From JBAYJT01 sp041664965 (GTDB taxonomy: Bacteria; Pseudomonadota; Gammaproteobacteria; UBA9339), in NCBI GenBank assembly GCA_041664965.1, contig JBAYJT010000007.1:1-45373 (forward strand): a stretch of 45,373 nucleotides of DNA. Reading direction: 5' to 3'. Every line of letters begins with the position of its first letter. Positions within the stretch are counted from its first letter, which is position 1. Both the position numbers and the translations under genes were made by a program. The notes below the pieces were generated by a model, which ran no database searches, was not told where the DNA came from, and saw only the letters and a program-made list of their open reading frames with translations. Below are positions 8,333 through 17,504 of this stretch, piece by piece.

Positions 8333-10801
8333 ATGCAAGAAAATTATCAACCAGAAATATTAGAAACTAATATTCAAAAAAATTGGCAAGAAGAAAAAAA
8401 ATTTGTTGTTAGTGAAAATTCAACAAAAGAAAATTTTTATTGCCTATCCATGCTGCCCTATCCAAGTGGACACATTCACATGGGACATGTACGAAATTAC
8501 ACCATTGGAGATGTTATAACGCGCTACCAATACATGCTCGGCAAAAATGTTTTACAACCCATGGGCTGGGATGCTTTCGGATTACCAGCTGAAAACGCAG
8601 CGCTTGAGCACAAACTCTCCCCTGCAACCTGGACTTACAAAAATATTGCAGAAATGCGAAAAACTCTTAAGCGCCTAGGATTTGCTATTGATTGGTCACG
8701 AGAAATTACAACTTGCAAACCAGAATATTATCGCTGGGAGCAATGGTTATTTTTACGTATGTATGAAAAAGGTTTAGTATACAAAAAAAAATCCGCCGTA
8801 AATTGGGATCCAGTAGACCAAACTGTTTTAGCTAATGAACAAGTTATCAATGGCAGAGGTTGGCGCTCTGACGCGCTAGTTGAAAGAAGAGAAATAAATC
8901 AGTGGTTTTTAAAAATCACCAATTATGCCGATGAACTCTTAGAATATTTGGATAAACTTCCCGGCTGGCCAGAAGAAGTACGCGCCATGCAACGCAACTG
9001 GATTGGTCGATCCACTGGTGCCAGCATTGATTTTCCCCTACAAAATAGTCAAGAGAAAATCAATATTTTCACAACGCGTCCTGACACTTTATTTGGCGTA
9101 ACTTACTTAGCTATTTCCCCAGCCCACCCACTAGCGCGTACTGCAGCCGAAAAAAATAATAATCTAAAAGATTTCATTCAAAAACACCAAAATATTAAAA
9201 GCGCTGAAGCCGATATTGCTACCTTAGAAAAAGTTGGCATGCCAACTGGCCTTAACGCTATCCACCCATTAACCAAAGAAGTAATCCCAATTTGGGTAGC
9301 AAATTTTGTTTTAATGGAATATGGCAGCGGCGCCGTCATGTCAGTTCCAGCTCACGACCAAAGAGATTTTGAATTTGCTAAGAAATATTCTCTACCAATT
9401 AAAGGAGTTATTAAATTAAAAGACAATAAGGAATGGGATTTTTCCGCCTCTGCTCTCACAGAATATGGCGTTTTATATAACTCAAACATGTTTAGCGGCC
9501 TTAGTTCTGAAGAAGCAATTCCTAAAATTATATCTCAATTAGAAGAGCTAAAATTAGGCCAAAAGCAAATCCATTATCGTCTGCGCGATTGGGGCGTATC
9601 GCGCCAGCGTTATTGGGGAACACCTATTCCTATGCTTAATTGTCCAAAATGCGGGACCGTTCCGGTAGCAGAAAAAGATTTACCAGTTCTGCTTCCTGAA
9701 AATGTAGTATTAAACGATCCTCGCTCACCGCTTTTATCTATGCCAAGTTTTCTAGAAACAACTTGCCCAAAATGCGGCGAAAAAGCTACACGCGAAACCG
9801 ACACATTCGATACTTTCATGGAATCTTCTTGGTATTATGCAAGATACTGCTGCCCAGATCAAAATAGCGCTATGCTTGACGAACGCGCCAATTATTGGCT
9901 GCCAGTAGACCAATACATAGGCGGCATTGAACATGCTATTCTACACCTCTTATATGCGCGCTTTTTCTTTAAAGTAATGCGCGATTTTGGCCTAGTAAAA
10001 GCTGATGAACCATTTACCAATCTTTTAACCCAGGGGATGGTCTTAAAAGATGGCTCTAAAATGTCTAAATCTAAAGGCAACACAGTAAGTCCAGAAGATA
10101 TGATCGCCAAATACGGCGCTGACACAGCACGTTTATTCATAATCTTCGCAGCTCCCCCGGAACATTCATTGGAATGGTCAGATAGTGGTGTAGAAGGTGC
10201 TCATCGCTTCCTAAAGCGACTTTGGAGTTTTGCTTATACGCAAAAAAGTCTATTACTCGAACAAAACGAAAAGCAAATATCGCTTAGCGAAATTAATGCG
10301 GAGCAAAAAAATATACGACGCGAAATGCATAAAATCTTAAAGCAAATCAACGCTGACATGGAAAGAAAGCAGTTTAATACCGTCGCTTCCGCTGCCATGA
10401 AATTACTTAATATTCTGCAAGAATTAACAAAAGATTCGAAAAATAATGCTTATCCAATTCAAGAAGGATTCAGCATTCTACTTCGTATTTTATCGCCAAT
10501 TACGCCGCATATTACACAGTATTTATGGAGCGAACTTAAATTTGGTCCCGACATTACAATTACAAGCTGGCCAAAAGTAGATGAACAAGCTCTCGAAACA
10601 ACTGCAATAGAACTTATGGTACAAATAAACGGCAAGTTACGCGGGAAGATAACAGCTCCAAAAAATGTTACTCAAGAAACCGCTTTGGAATTAGCCCTGC
10701 GAGAAGAAAATATCACAAAATACGTGACGAAAGAAACGGTTAAGAAAATTATTTTGGTACCGGGAAGGTTAATTAATATTATTGCGCCTCTACGTAACTA
10801 A
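8333..10801 (+). CDS. leuS: Leucyl-tRNA synthetase
   Basis: This class I synthetase charges tRNA-Leu. The protein has 822 residues, slightly shorter than the roughly 860 of E. coli. The HIGH-type signature PYPSGHIHMGH is at residues 42-52. The editing (CP1) domain includes TTRPDTLFGVTYL and GTGAVMSVPAHDQRD-like residues (here YGSGAVMSVPAHDQRDFEFA). The zinc-domain Cys pairs are CPKCG at two sites, and KMSKS is at 576-580. It opens the leuS-lptE-holA-nadD block on the plus strand. Its promoter must lie in the 260 bases shared with the divergent porin gene. Confidence 0.97.
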   Translation: MQENYQPEILETNIQKNWQEEKKFVVSENSTKENFYCLSMLPYPSGHIHMGHVRNYTIGDVITRYQYMLGKNVLQPMGWDAFGLPAENAALEHKLSPATWTYKNIAEMRKTLKRLGFAIDWSREITTCKPEYYRWEQWLFLRMYEKGLVYKKKSAVNWDPVDQTVLANEQVINGRGWRSDALVERREINQWFLKITNYADELLEYLDKLPGWPEEVRAMQRNWIGRSTGASIDFPLQNSQEKINIFTTRPDTLFGVTYLAISPAHPLARTAAEKNNNLKDFIQKHQNIKSAEADIATLEKVGMPTGLNAIHPLTKEVIPIWVANFVLMEYGSGAVMSVPAHDQRDFEFAKKYSLPIKGVIKLKDNKEWDFSASALTEYGVLYNSNMFSGLSSEEAIPKIISQLEELKLGQKQIHYRLRDWGVSRQRYWGTPIPMLNCPKCGTVPVAEKDLPVLLPENVVLNDPRSPLLSMPSFLETTCPKCGEKATRETDTFDTFMESSWYYARYCCPDQNSAMLDERANYWLPVDQYIGGIEHAILHLLYARFFFKVMRDFGLVKADEPFTNLLTQGMVLKDGSKMSKSKGNTVSPEDMIAKYGADTARLFIIFAAPPEHSLEWSDSGVEGAHRFLKRLWSFAYTQKSLLLEQNEKQISLSEINAEQKNIRREMHKILKQINADMERKQFNTVASAAMKLLNILQELTKDSKNNAYPIQEGFSILLRILSPITPHITQYLWSELKFGPDITITSWPKVDEQALETTAIELMVQINGKLRGKITAPKNVTQETALELALREENITKYVTKETVKKIILVPGRLINIIAPLRN

Positions 10802-11174
10802 AATTATAACGAATTACCATACCCAGCCCGACGCTCTCACTCGTTCCTCGTGATCGCTTGGACTGGGCTATTCTAGATCCGCCACGTTGTGGCTTTATTG
10901 AAATTAAATACGCCCTGAAGTGTGCCGCCATGGGGAAAATATAAGCATCTCATGAATTTGATCGCAGAAAACATGTCTACGTAAATTCTTTCAAAATCAA
11001 ATGGTTGTATCTTAAAGTGCGGGTTCCCTCCCCCACCCATAAGTATTATGGGAACAAATTTTGAATTTCGTCAATACCATATTTTTTACTGTATTGCGTA
11101 AAGCAAAAAGGGTTGTTAAACTGGACTTGGGTGGGGCAAGGGTTCCCTATAAAATACAAAATTTAGGTCCAAAT
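10802..11174. other. leuS-lptE spacer with repeats
   Basis: No gene is supported. An imperfect inverted repeat begins CCCAGCCC near 10822 and ends in GGACTGGGC near 10867. A short GCCAC/GTGGC hairpin lies near 10882. One copy of the 42-bp CATGT-family repeat lies at 10964-11006 in minus orientation. The rest is unremarkable. The open frame upstream of the lptE ATG shows no signal peptide or start context. Confidence 0.55.
10964..11006 (-). repeat. Dispersed 42-bp repeat (CATGT family), copy 2
   Basis: On the minus strand it reads AACCATTTGATTTTG, then ACGTAGACATGTTTTCTGC. It is the most diverged of the eight copies but keeps the GTAGACATGTTTT tail. Confidence 0.65.
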
Positions 11175-11768
11175 ATGAAAAAAATATTACTTCTATTCGT
11201 AACTTTTTTTTGCATTTTACTTTTAACCAGTTGCGGATTTCATTTACGCCAAGGCCAGACCTTACCTCCAATCTTACGCAACATGTATGTGCAAAGCATA
11301 GATCCGTATAGTGCGTTCACTTTAAGCCTAGAAGATGCGCTACGTGCTAACAACATAAACTTAGTGTCTTCACAGAAAAATTCCACTTCCACATTAGAAA
11401 TCAGGTCCATCGCCTTTACTCACAGCGGAGCAACTGCCTATAGCAGCGCCCAAGCCAATGTTTACACATTTACTTTGTCTGTAGGTTTTGCTGTTAATAC
11501 CCAAAGCGGTAAGGCGCTCTTACCACAGCAGGCTGTTTCAGCAACTCGCTCTCTGACTTTTAGCCCTAATGAAGTTTTAGAATCTAGTAACCAAGTTAGC
11601 GCAGCTAGACAAGAAATGGAACAAGAAGTGATAATGAAAATTTTAAATATTTTAAACGCCAAAGAAATTGCTAAGGCAGCAGAAGCAAACCACAATGAAA
11701 ATTTATCATCAACAACTCGCATCAAACCTAGCAAAGGGATTAGCAAACACTTATATCATCAGTGGTAA
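11175..11768 (+). CDS. lptE: LPS-assembly lipoprotein LptE
   Basis: LptE plugs the LptD barrel that inserts LPS into the outer leaflet. The ATG at 11175 gives a classic lipoprotein signal with lipobox LTSC and acylated Cys20, followed by GFHLRQG, the typical mature start of the family. The protein has 197 residues. The upstream open frame is rejected because it would bury the signal peptide. Its last 74 bases overlap holA. The order leuS-lptE-holA is standard in gammaproteobacteria and supports the assignment. The roughly 20-residue C-terminal tail inside the overlap is poorly conserved-looking. Confidence 0.9.
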   Translation: MKKILLLFVTFFCILLLTSCGFHLRQGQTLPPILRNMYVQSIDPYSAFTLSLEDALRANNINLVSSQKNSTSTLEIRSIAFTHSGATAYSSAQANVYTFTLSVGFAVNTQSGKALLPQQAVSATRSLTFSPNEVLESSNQVSAARQEMEQEVIMKILNILNAKEIAKAAEANHNENLSSTTRIKPSKGISKHLYHQW

Positions 11769-12708
11769 TGAAACCCTGCTAGTAGAAGAAGCTGCGGAAT
11801 TAATTCGCAAAGCTGCAGCAAAACAAGATTTTAGCGAACGCAGTAGCTTTGCCATAGAAAAAAACTTTCCTTGGCAAAACTTATTAAGCTCGGCAAAAAA
11901 CCTATCACTCTTTGCCGAAAAAAAATTGCTAGAACTACATTTATCAAGCGTAAAACTTGAAACCACCGGTAGTAAATTTTTAGCAGAATATTTAAAAAAG
12001 CCTGCAGCAGACACAATATTACTTATAATTGCTCCTAAGCTAGAAGCTGGCTGGCAAAAAATTACTTGGATAAAAACCATCGAAGAAACTGGCGTTTTCT
12101 TGCAAATTTGGCCTATTGAAAATTCTGAACTTCCCGCCTGGATTAACCAAAGACTTCGCAGTAGAGAAATACAAGCTAGCCCTAATTCCTGCAAACTAAT
12201 TGCTGAACGCGTTGAGGGAAATCTACTCGCTGCCGCACAAGAAATCGAAAAATTATTACTCCTTTATGGCCCAGGAAAACTAGAAGAAGAACATGTTATT
12301 GCTGCCGTTGGCGCTAGCACGCGTTACAATATTTTTACTTTGGTAGATGCATCTTTAGCAGGAGATGCTCGCAAAGTGGTAACTATTTTGCACGGACTTA
12401 AATCCGAAGGGACTGAACCAATTTTAATTCTTTGGGCACTCGGTCGAGAACTACGCACTTTACTGAAAATAGCTGACGCAAAAAAAAGGGGGCAAAGCGT
12501 AGATGAAGCCTGTAAAAACGAGCAAGTTTTTGCTAAACGCTTACCTATAGTTAAATTGGCTCTAGGGCGCTTAAGAGCTGAAACTCTAGCTAAATTACTA
12601 AAGAAAACAGCACGCCTAGATCAAGTATTGAAAGGAGTAATTCCCGGAAATATTTGGCAAGAGCTACAGCAAATAACATTGGCTTTAGCAGGACTAAAAT
12701 ATGAATAA
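11695..12708 (+). CDS. holA: DNA polymerase III subunit delta
   Basis: HolA is the clamp-opening 'wrench' of the DnaX complex. The protein has 337 residues. Family features are the N-terminal KIYHQQLASNL and AYIISGNE-like segment (TYIISGNETLLVEEA), a central AERVEGNLLAAAQEIEKL signature, and the C-terminal collar LKKTARLDQVLKG. The ATG at 11695 is preferred, giving a start like other HolA proteins, although it lies inside lptE. The stop overlaps the nadD start by eight bases, indicating translational coupling. Confidence 0.93.
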   Translation: MKIYHQQLASNLAKGLANTYIISGNETLLVEEAAELIRKAAAKQDFSERSSFAIEKNFPWQNLLSSAKNLSLFAEKKLLELHLSSVKLETTGSKFLAEYLKKPAADTILLIIAPKLEAGWQKITWIKTIEETGVFLQIWPIENSELPAWINQRLRSREIQASPNSCKLIAERVEGNLLAAAQEIEKLLLLYGPGKLEEEHVIAAVGASTRYNIFTLVDASLAGDARKVVTILHGLKSEGTEPILILWALGRELRTLLKIADAKKRGQSVDEACKNEQVFAKRLPIVKLALGRLRAETLAKLLKKTARLDQVLKGVIPGNIWQELQQITLALAGLKYE

Positions 12709-13357
12709 AATTAAACAGGGAATTGGAATTTTGGGTGGCACTTTTGATCCAGTGCATCTAGGCCACTTACACTTAGCTAAAAATGTATTAGAAAAACTAA
12801 ATCTTTCTGAAATACGCTTTATTCCTTGTTTTAAATCCGCTTACAATAAAAAAATAATTGCATCCCCAGAACAGCGACTTGCTATGCTAAAATTAGCCAC
12901 AGCAACAGAAAAATGCTTCCTGGTCGACGATTGCGAAATTAAGCGGGGTGGAATTTCCTACACTTTCGATACTTTAACCAAATTGCGTACCGAATTTCCC
13001 AACACCCCTCTATACCTAACAATCGGCATGGATACGTTTCAACAACTTCCAACTTGGTATCGCTGGAAAGATATTTTATCACTCTCCCACCTCGTTATTG
13101 CTGATCGTCCAAACACACAAGAAATTCAAAATCCAGATTTAAAATCTCTTTTAATAAAACACAGCTTACAAAATCTAGCTAAACTACAAAGCTCACCCGC
13201 CTCAGGAATTCTACAACTTGCAATAAATCCGCTACCCATCTCTTCTACAGATATTCGTCAAGCTCTAGCAAAAAAAGAAAACGTCGCCAATCTATTGCCA
13301 CCCGCGGTTTACCACTACATAATAGAGCAAAATTTATACAAAAAATTATGCGTATAG
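12701..13357 (+). CDS. nadD: Nicotinate-nucleotide adenylyltransferase
   Basis: NadD transfers AMP from ATP to nicotinate mononucleotide in NAD synthesis. The protein has 218 residues. The nucleotidyltransferase motif GGTFDPVHLGH is near residues 12-22. The C-terminal ISSTDIRQAL motif (SSTxIR) is present. It overlaps holA upstream by eight bases and the MNT gene downstream by ten, so all three are one transcript. The rsfS and rlmH genes that normally follow are replaced here by a toxin-antitoxin pair. Confidence 0.95.
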   Translation: MNKIKQGIGILGGTFDPVHLGHLHLAKNVLEKLNLSEIRFIPCFKSAYNKKIIASPEQRLAMLKLATATEKCFLVDDCEIKRGGISYTFDTLTKLRTEFPNTPLYLTIGMDTFQQLPTWYRWKDILSLSHLVIADRPNTQEIQNPDLKSLLIKHSLQNLAKLQSSPASGILQLAINPLPISSTDIRQALAKKENVANLLPPAVYHYIIEQNLYKKLCV

Positions 13358-13638
13358 AACCTGAACAATTACAATTCATCAAAAAATCGGTAAAAAAATT
13401 TCTACCAAATGCGAAAGTTTATTTATTTGGCTCGCGCATTGATGATAAAAAACGTGGCGGTGACATAGATATATTGGTATTGGGATCCAAAACTTTAACT
13501 CTTCAAGAAAAAACGGAAATCCGGGTAGAATTTTGGAAAAATTTTGGTGAGCAAAAACTAGATATCGTCGATTTTACTTTCGATGATCCTTCTCCCTTTA
13601 AAGAATTAGTTCTTATGGAAGCGGTGGAAATTTTATGA
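13348..13638 (+). CDS. MNT-type minimal nucleotidyltransferase (antitoxin of MNT/HepT pair)
   Basis: The protein is a 96-residue pol-beta-like nucleotidyltransferase. The active-site motif is GSRIDDKKRGGDIDILV at about residues 28-44, a GSx9DxD pattern. In characterised MNT/HepT pairs the MNT protein adenylylates a Tyr of the partner HepT and neutralises it. The start lies inside nadD and the stop overlaps the next gene (ATGA), so the pair is translationally coupled to nadD. Embedding in a housekeeping operon is unusual for a toxin-antitoxin module. Confidence 0.8.
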   Translation: MRIEPEQLQFIKKSVKKFLPNAKVYLFGSRIDDKKRGGDIDILVLGSKTLTLQEKTEIRVEFWKNFGEQKLDIVDFTFDDPSPFKELVLMEAVEIL

Positions 13639-14117
13639 GCGCAATGAAAAACAAACAAAGCAGTTTAATACGGCTGTTAGACAGCCATTTAGCTGCCTTA
13701 AACAAGGCTAAAGCAAGCTTATTGCTATCTATACACAAGTGTGAAAAGTTTATGCATAAATCGGATAAATTAACCGAGGCAGAAGAAGAAAGCTGTGAAG
13801 CGTTAACCGCAAGGTTTGCCCGCGCTGCAGATATTTTTACGCAAAAAGTACTGGCTGGAATTATTCTCTTGCTTGGTGAAAACCCAACAACTTTCATTGA
13901 CAAAGCCCAACTGGCTGAAAAAATCGGTGTGGTAAAAAGCGCCAATGAACTGTTCGAAATCCGCTCTATTCGCAATGAAATTGCGCATGAATATCGCGAA
14001 GTTGATCTTTTAACACTTTTCCATTCGACTTGTGATTATTCTAAGAAACTTTGCAACTTGATTGATGATGCTAATAAATACGCCGAAAAAATAAAAAAAC
14101 AGCTTCAAACTAAATAA
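13635..14117 (+). CDS. HepT-like HEPN-family protein (putative RNase toxin)
   Basis: The protein is 160 residues and largely helical. The HEPN catalytic signature Rx4HxY is seen as RNEIAHEY at residues 113-120 (Arg113, His118, Tyr120). The Tyr is the residue modified by MNT partners in known systems. Its position directly behind an MNT gene with a 4-base overlap supports the pairing. The N-terminal 60 residues are longer than many HepT proteins and rich in Lys, Ala and Leu helices. An HI0074-like substrate-binding subunit is the alternative description of the same fold. dut follows after six bases. Confidence 0.75.
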   Translation: MSAMKNKQSSLIRLLDSHLAALNKAKASLLLSIHKCEKFMHKSDKLTEAEEESCEALTARFARAADIFTQKVLAGIILLLGENPTTFIDKAQLAEKIGVVKSANELFEIRSIRNEIAHEYREVDLLTLFHSTCDYSKKLCNLIDDANKYAEKIKKQLQTK

Positions 14118-14123
14118 ATTTTC

Positions 14124-14666
14124 ATGCCTCAAAAAATTCAACTAAAAATCCTAGATAAGCGCATTGGCAAAGAATTTCCCCTACCGAGCTATGCCACAGC
14201 TGGTTCGGCTGGTCTAGATTTATGCGCCTGTGTGGAAAAAGAAACAGTAATAGCCCCCCAGCAAACCATATTAATTCCCACTGGCATTTCTATTCACATT
14301 GAAGATCCATCTTTGGCGGCTATTATTTTGCCGCGCTCAGGATTAGGCCATAAACACGGTATTGTACTCGGCAATTTGGTTGGCCTAATCGATTCTGATT
14401 ATCAGGGACCAATAATGGTTTCTTGTTGGAATAGAGTCGATAAACCTTTTACTATTTTACCTGGCGAGCGCATTGCACAACTGGTTCTAATTCCAGTCGC
14501 TCATGCGAACTTTACTATCGTTGATGAATTTGCCGAAAGCCAGCGCGGCGAAGGCGGCTTTGGGCATACAGGGAGAACTTCTTTGCGATCATTATTAAAA
14601 GACATCAAACCCGATAATATCCATGCAGCGATAGACTGCGGACAAGCTAGGGGTAATGAAGAATAA
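14124..14666 (+). CDS. dut: dUTP diphosphatase
   Basis: Dut hydrolyses dUTP to dUMP, protecting DNA from uracil. Trimeric dUTPase motifs are seen in order: AGLDLCAC, PRSGLGHKHGI, GNLVGLIDSDYQGPI, GERIAQLVLIP and the C-terminal GEGGFGHTGR. The protein has 180 residues, about 28 more than the usual bacterial enzyme. The excess is a C-terminal tail after the GFGHTGR arm (residues about 152-180). The tail may interfere with or extend the closing arm, or may reflect loss of the original stop. In many gammaproteobacteria dut is next to algC; here an SDR gene lies between them. Confidence 0.95.
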   Translation: MPQKIQLKILDKRIGKEFPLPSYATAGSAGLDLCACVEKETVIAPQQTILIPTGISIHIEDPSLAAIILPRSGLGHKHGIVLGNLVGLIDSDYQGPIMVSCWNRVDKPFTILPGERIAQLVLIPVAHANFTIVDEFAESQRGEGGFGHTGRTSLRSLLKDIKPDNIHAAIDCGQARGNEE

Positions 14667-14712
14667 ACTTAGCGCATTCAATCATAAACAAGTAAGCAGA
14701 AGGAGAAACTCC

Positions 14713-15516
14713 ATGAGCTTATCTCTAAAAAACAAAATCGTCTTAGTAACTGGCGCCTCAAGCGGCATTGGCGAAGCCTGTGCAAAAATTTTCGCTCAAA
14801 ATGGCGCGAAATTAATACTCTGCGCCAGACGCGAAGAAAGAATCAAGAAATTAGCGGCCGAATTTAAAAAACAATATAACACAATGTGCCATTTGTTGGT
14901 TCTAGATGTAAGCAAGCGTGATGCAGTTGCACAAAAAATTTCAACCCTACCAAATGATTGGCAAAACATAGATATTTTGGTAAACAATGCTGGGCTAGCC
15001 GCCGGTCTAGATAAAATTCAAGATGGAAACATTGATGATTGGGAAAGCATGATCGATACTAACTTAAAAGGACTACTTTATGTAACTCGCGCCGTAATGC
15101 CCAATATGATAAAGCATAATGCAGGCCACATTATTAATATCGGCTCTATAGCTGGACAAGAAATTTATCCCAAAGGAAATGTTTACCTGGCAACCAAACA
15201 CGCTGTGCGCGCCCTCACTAAAGCCTTCAAGGTAGACTTACTTGGAACCAATATAAGAGTAAGCACAGTTGATCCTGGTATGGTAGAAACCGAATTTAGT
15301 ATTGTGCGTTGGAAAGGCGATGTAGAACGAGCTAAGAATTTTTACGCCGACCTACAACCATTAGTTGCTGAAGATATTGCTGATGCCGTTTATTATTGCG
15401 CTTCGCGACCACCGCATGTAAATATTTTAGAACTAGTTGTGATGCCAACCGCCCAGTCCTCGGCTACTCAAGTACACAGAAAAGGCGGAGCTTCATCCGA
15501 TGTTTTTTCCAAATAA
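14713..15516 (+). CDS. Short-chain dehydrogenase/reductase (YdfG-like)
   Basis: The protein has 267 residues with a classical SDR fold. The NADP-binding TGASSGIG is near residue 14 and the NNAG motif (LVNNAGLA) near 92. The catalytic Ser is in NIGSIAG, with the YxxxK motif as YLATK. The ARR at the end of beta-2 favours NADP(H). The closest pattern is YdfG, a serine/3-hydroxy acid dehydrogenase. A C-terminal extension VHRKGGASSDVFSK is not part of the core fold. The ATG at 14713 is chosen because AGGAG lies seven bases upstream; an upstream in-frame ATG would overlap dut. Confidence 0.88.
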   Translation: MSLSLKNKIVLVTGASSGIGEACAKIFAQNGAKLILCARREERIKKLAAEFKKQYNTMCHLLVLDVSKRDAVAQKISTLPNDWQNIDILVNNAGLAAGLDKIQDGNIDDWESMIDTNLKGLLYVTRAVMPNMIKHNAGHIINIGSIAGQEIYPKGNVYLATKHAVRALTKAFKVDLLGTNIRVSTVDPGMVETEFSIVRWKGDVERAKNFYADLQPLVAEDIADAVYYCASRPPHVNILELVVMPTAQSSATQVHRKGGASSDVFSK

Positions 15517-15635
15517 TCTAAAAGCAATGTATAACAAAGTTACTTGAGTTTATAAGGGTTATACGTAAAACTTATAACATTGATAAACCAAGATAAGATA
15601 GCTATAAATAAAACACTAAAATACAGGGATTCACT

Positions 15636-17036
15636 ATGAAAAAAGAATATCAAATCAACTCTAAACTACCACAAACAATTTTTCGCACTTATGACATCCG
15701 CGGCGTTGTAGGCGTGGATCTTACAGAAGATTCCGTCTATACAATTGGCATAGGCATTGGCTCGGAAGCTATAGCTCGCGGAGCTAAAAAAATTATTATT
15801 GGGCGAGATGGACGACTCTCAGGCCCGAGTTTACTAGCCGCTTTAAACGCCGGAATTTTAGCTACGGGCTGCGACACATTAAACATTGGCGAAGTTACAA
15901 CCCCAGTCTTATATTTTGCTACTAACACACTTGGAATTGACTCGGGAGTTATGCTCACCGGTAGCCATAATCCAGCCGAATATAATGGCATCAAAATGGT
16001 CCTAGCTGGAAAAACTATATATGGCCAAGATATTCAGAAACTATATAAAAGAATTACAGAGGAAAACTTTGAAGTTGGCACCGGGTCAACTGCTACTGAC
16101 AATTCCCTCATAGACAGTTATATCAAACGCGTTTTAAGCGACATAAAATTAGCCCGTCCTTTAAAAGTTGTAATTGACTGTGGTAACGGCGTCGGAAGTA
16201 AAGTTGCACCGCAATTATTCAAAGATTTGGGCTGCCAAGTAATCCCTCTTTTTTGTAATGTTGATGGAAGGTTTCCTAACCATCATCCTGATCCAACCGT
16301 AATGGAAAATCTTAAAGATCTCATCTCGAAAGTCAAAGAGGAAAACGCCGATGTAGGCCTTGCTTTCGATGGCGATGCTGATCGTATTGGCGTAATCACC
16401 AACAAAGGAACAGTGATCTTTCCAGATCGCTTAATAATGTACCTTGCTTCAGATATTTTGAAACGCAAACCTGGATCAGCCATAGTCTATGATGTAAAAG
16501 CCACACGTAACTTAGAAAAAGAAATTTCACGTCTTGGCGGCAAACCAGTACTCTCGCCCACAGGACATTCTTTAGTTAAGGCTATGATGAAAGAAACCAG
16601 CGCCGAATTAGCTGGCGAACTAAGCGGGCATGTTTTTTATAAAGACCGCTGGTATGGATTTGACGATGGTATTTACAGCGCCGCCCGATTTTTAGAACTA
16701 CTCTCACAAGACACGCGAACCTCGGAAGAAATCTTCGCAGCTCTCCCTAATAGCATCAGCACACCAGAAATCAAAATCCCCATATCTGAAAAAGAAAAAT
16801 TCACCTTCATGGATAAATTTGTAAAAAATACGCAAATTTCTGGTGGAAAATCTATCACTATTGATGGACTAAGGGTGGACTTCCCAGATGGCTTTGGCTT
16901 AGTTCGCGCCTCCAATACAACGCCTTATTTAATCGCACGTTTTGAAGCGAACGACAACATAACTCTGCACAAAATAGAGGAGCTGTTTAGAGACAAACTT
17001 TTGGCTTGCAAAAAAGATTTACAAATTCCTTTTTAA
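15636..17036 (+). CDS. algC: Phosphomannomutase/phosphoglucomutase
   Basis: This enzyme interconverts hexose-1- and hexose-6-phosphates for LPS and exopolysaccharide precursors. The protein has 466 residues, normal for AlgC/ManB. The N-terminal motif is TYDIRG, the phosphoserine loop is TGSHNPAEYNG with Ser110, and the metal site DGDADRIG is near residue 247. The sugar-binding loop is ELSGHVFYK, and the phosphate-binding loop is RASNTTPYL near the C terminus. A separate promoter in the 119-base gap is likely. Its 3' end overlaps the convergent rubrerythrin-like gene by 18 bases. Confidence 0.93.
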   Translation: MKKEYQINSKLPQTIFRTYDIRGVVGVDLTEDSVYTIGIGIGSEAIARGAKKIIIGRDGRLSGPSLLAALNAGILATGCDTLNIGEVTTPVLYFATNTLGIDSGVMLTGSHNPAEYNGIKMVLAGKTIYGQDIQKLYKRITEENFEVGTGSTATDNSLIDSYIKRVLSDIKLARPLKVVIDCGNGVGSKVAPQLFKDLGCQVIPLFCNVDGRFPNHHPDPTVMENLKDLISKVKEENADVGLAFDGDADRIGVITNKGTVIFPDRLIMYLASDILKRKPGSAIVYDVKATRNLEKEISRLGGKPVLSPTGHSLVKAMMKETSAELAGELSGHVFYKDRWYGFDDGIYSAARFLELLSQDTRTSEEIFAALPNSISTPEIKIPISEKEKFTFMDKFVKNTQISGGKSITIDGLRVDFPDGFGLVRASNTTPYLIARFEANDNITLHKIEELFRDKLLACKKDLQIPF

Positions 17037-17486
17037 ATTAATCAACATAGCCATATGTTTGGCCTCTTCGCGAGCAATAGCGTGCACTTTGGACTGCTCT
17101 TCTGAAGATACAAAGTGCTCTAAGCCAATGTAAAATACAATCGAATCGCGCTCGCGATCGATGGCATACACAACAGCATCTTTAGTATTAGCAAGTATAT
17201 CATCCAATGGCTTTACCGCTTTGCGGCTGGAAGCTATTAATTCTTGTAAATAAGATTGATATTCAGCATCATGTGGAGCACCAGGGGATCTTTCCTCACT
17301 CACATGTGACAGCATTTTGGTATAAAAATCTTCGTGCTTTTGCTCTTCTTGCATTAGCATCTGAAATAATTTCTTACTTTCTGGGTCCGTAGCCTTAGAA
17401 GCTAGCTCTTCATAAAGAGCAAAGCTTTCTTTTTCTTTTTCGATAGCAAATTGAACAATTTCGCTTAAGTAAAATAATTTCGACAT
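17019..17486 (-). CDS. Rubrerythrin-like ferritin-fold diiron protein
   Basis: The protein is 155 residues and a four-helix bundle by pattern. It carries the diiron ligand motifs of ferritin-like proteins: EKESFALYEEL, QEEQKHEDFY, IDRERDSIVFYIGLEH and AREEAKHMAML, that is two helix pairs each with Glu and ExxH. No C-terminal rubredoxin domain (no CxxC). Such proteins reduce peroxide or handle iron under low oxygen, and they often accompany oxygen-sensitive metalloenzymes. It lies 18 bases downstream of the HypC-HydE gene, so the two are probably one transcript. The exact activity is unknown. Confidence 0.8.
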   Translation of the reverse strand: MSKLFYLSEIVQFAIEKEKESFALYEELASKATDPESKKLFQMLMQEEQKHEDFYTKMLSHVSEERSPGAPHDAEYQSYLQELIASSRKAVKPLDDILANTKDAVVYAIDRERDSIVFYIGLEHFVSSEEQSKVHAIAREEAKHMAMLINLKRNL

Positions 17487-17504
17487 AATAGGTCTCCTTA
17501 TTGT

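Noticed and set aside
11061..11174. Longer N terminus for LptE
   Set aside because: It would place 38 residues ahead of a clear lipoprotein signal peptide.
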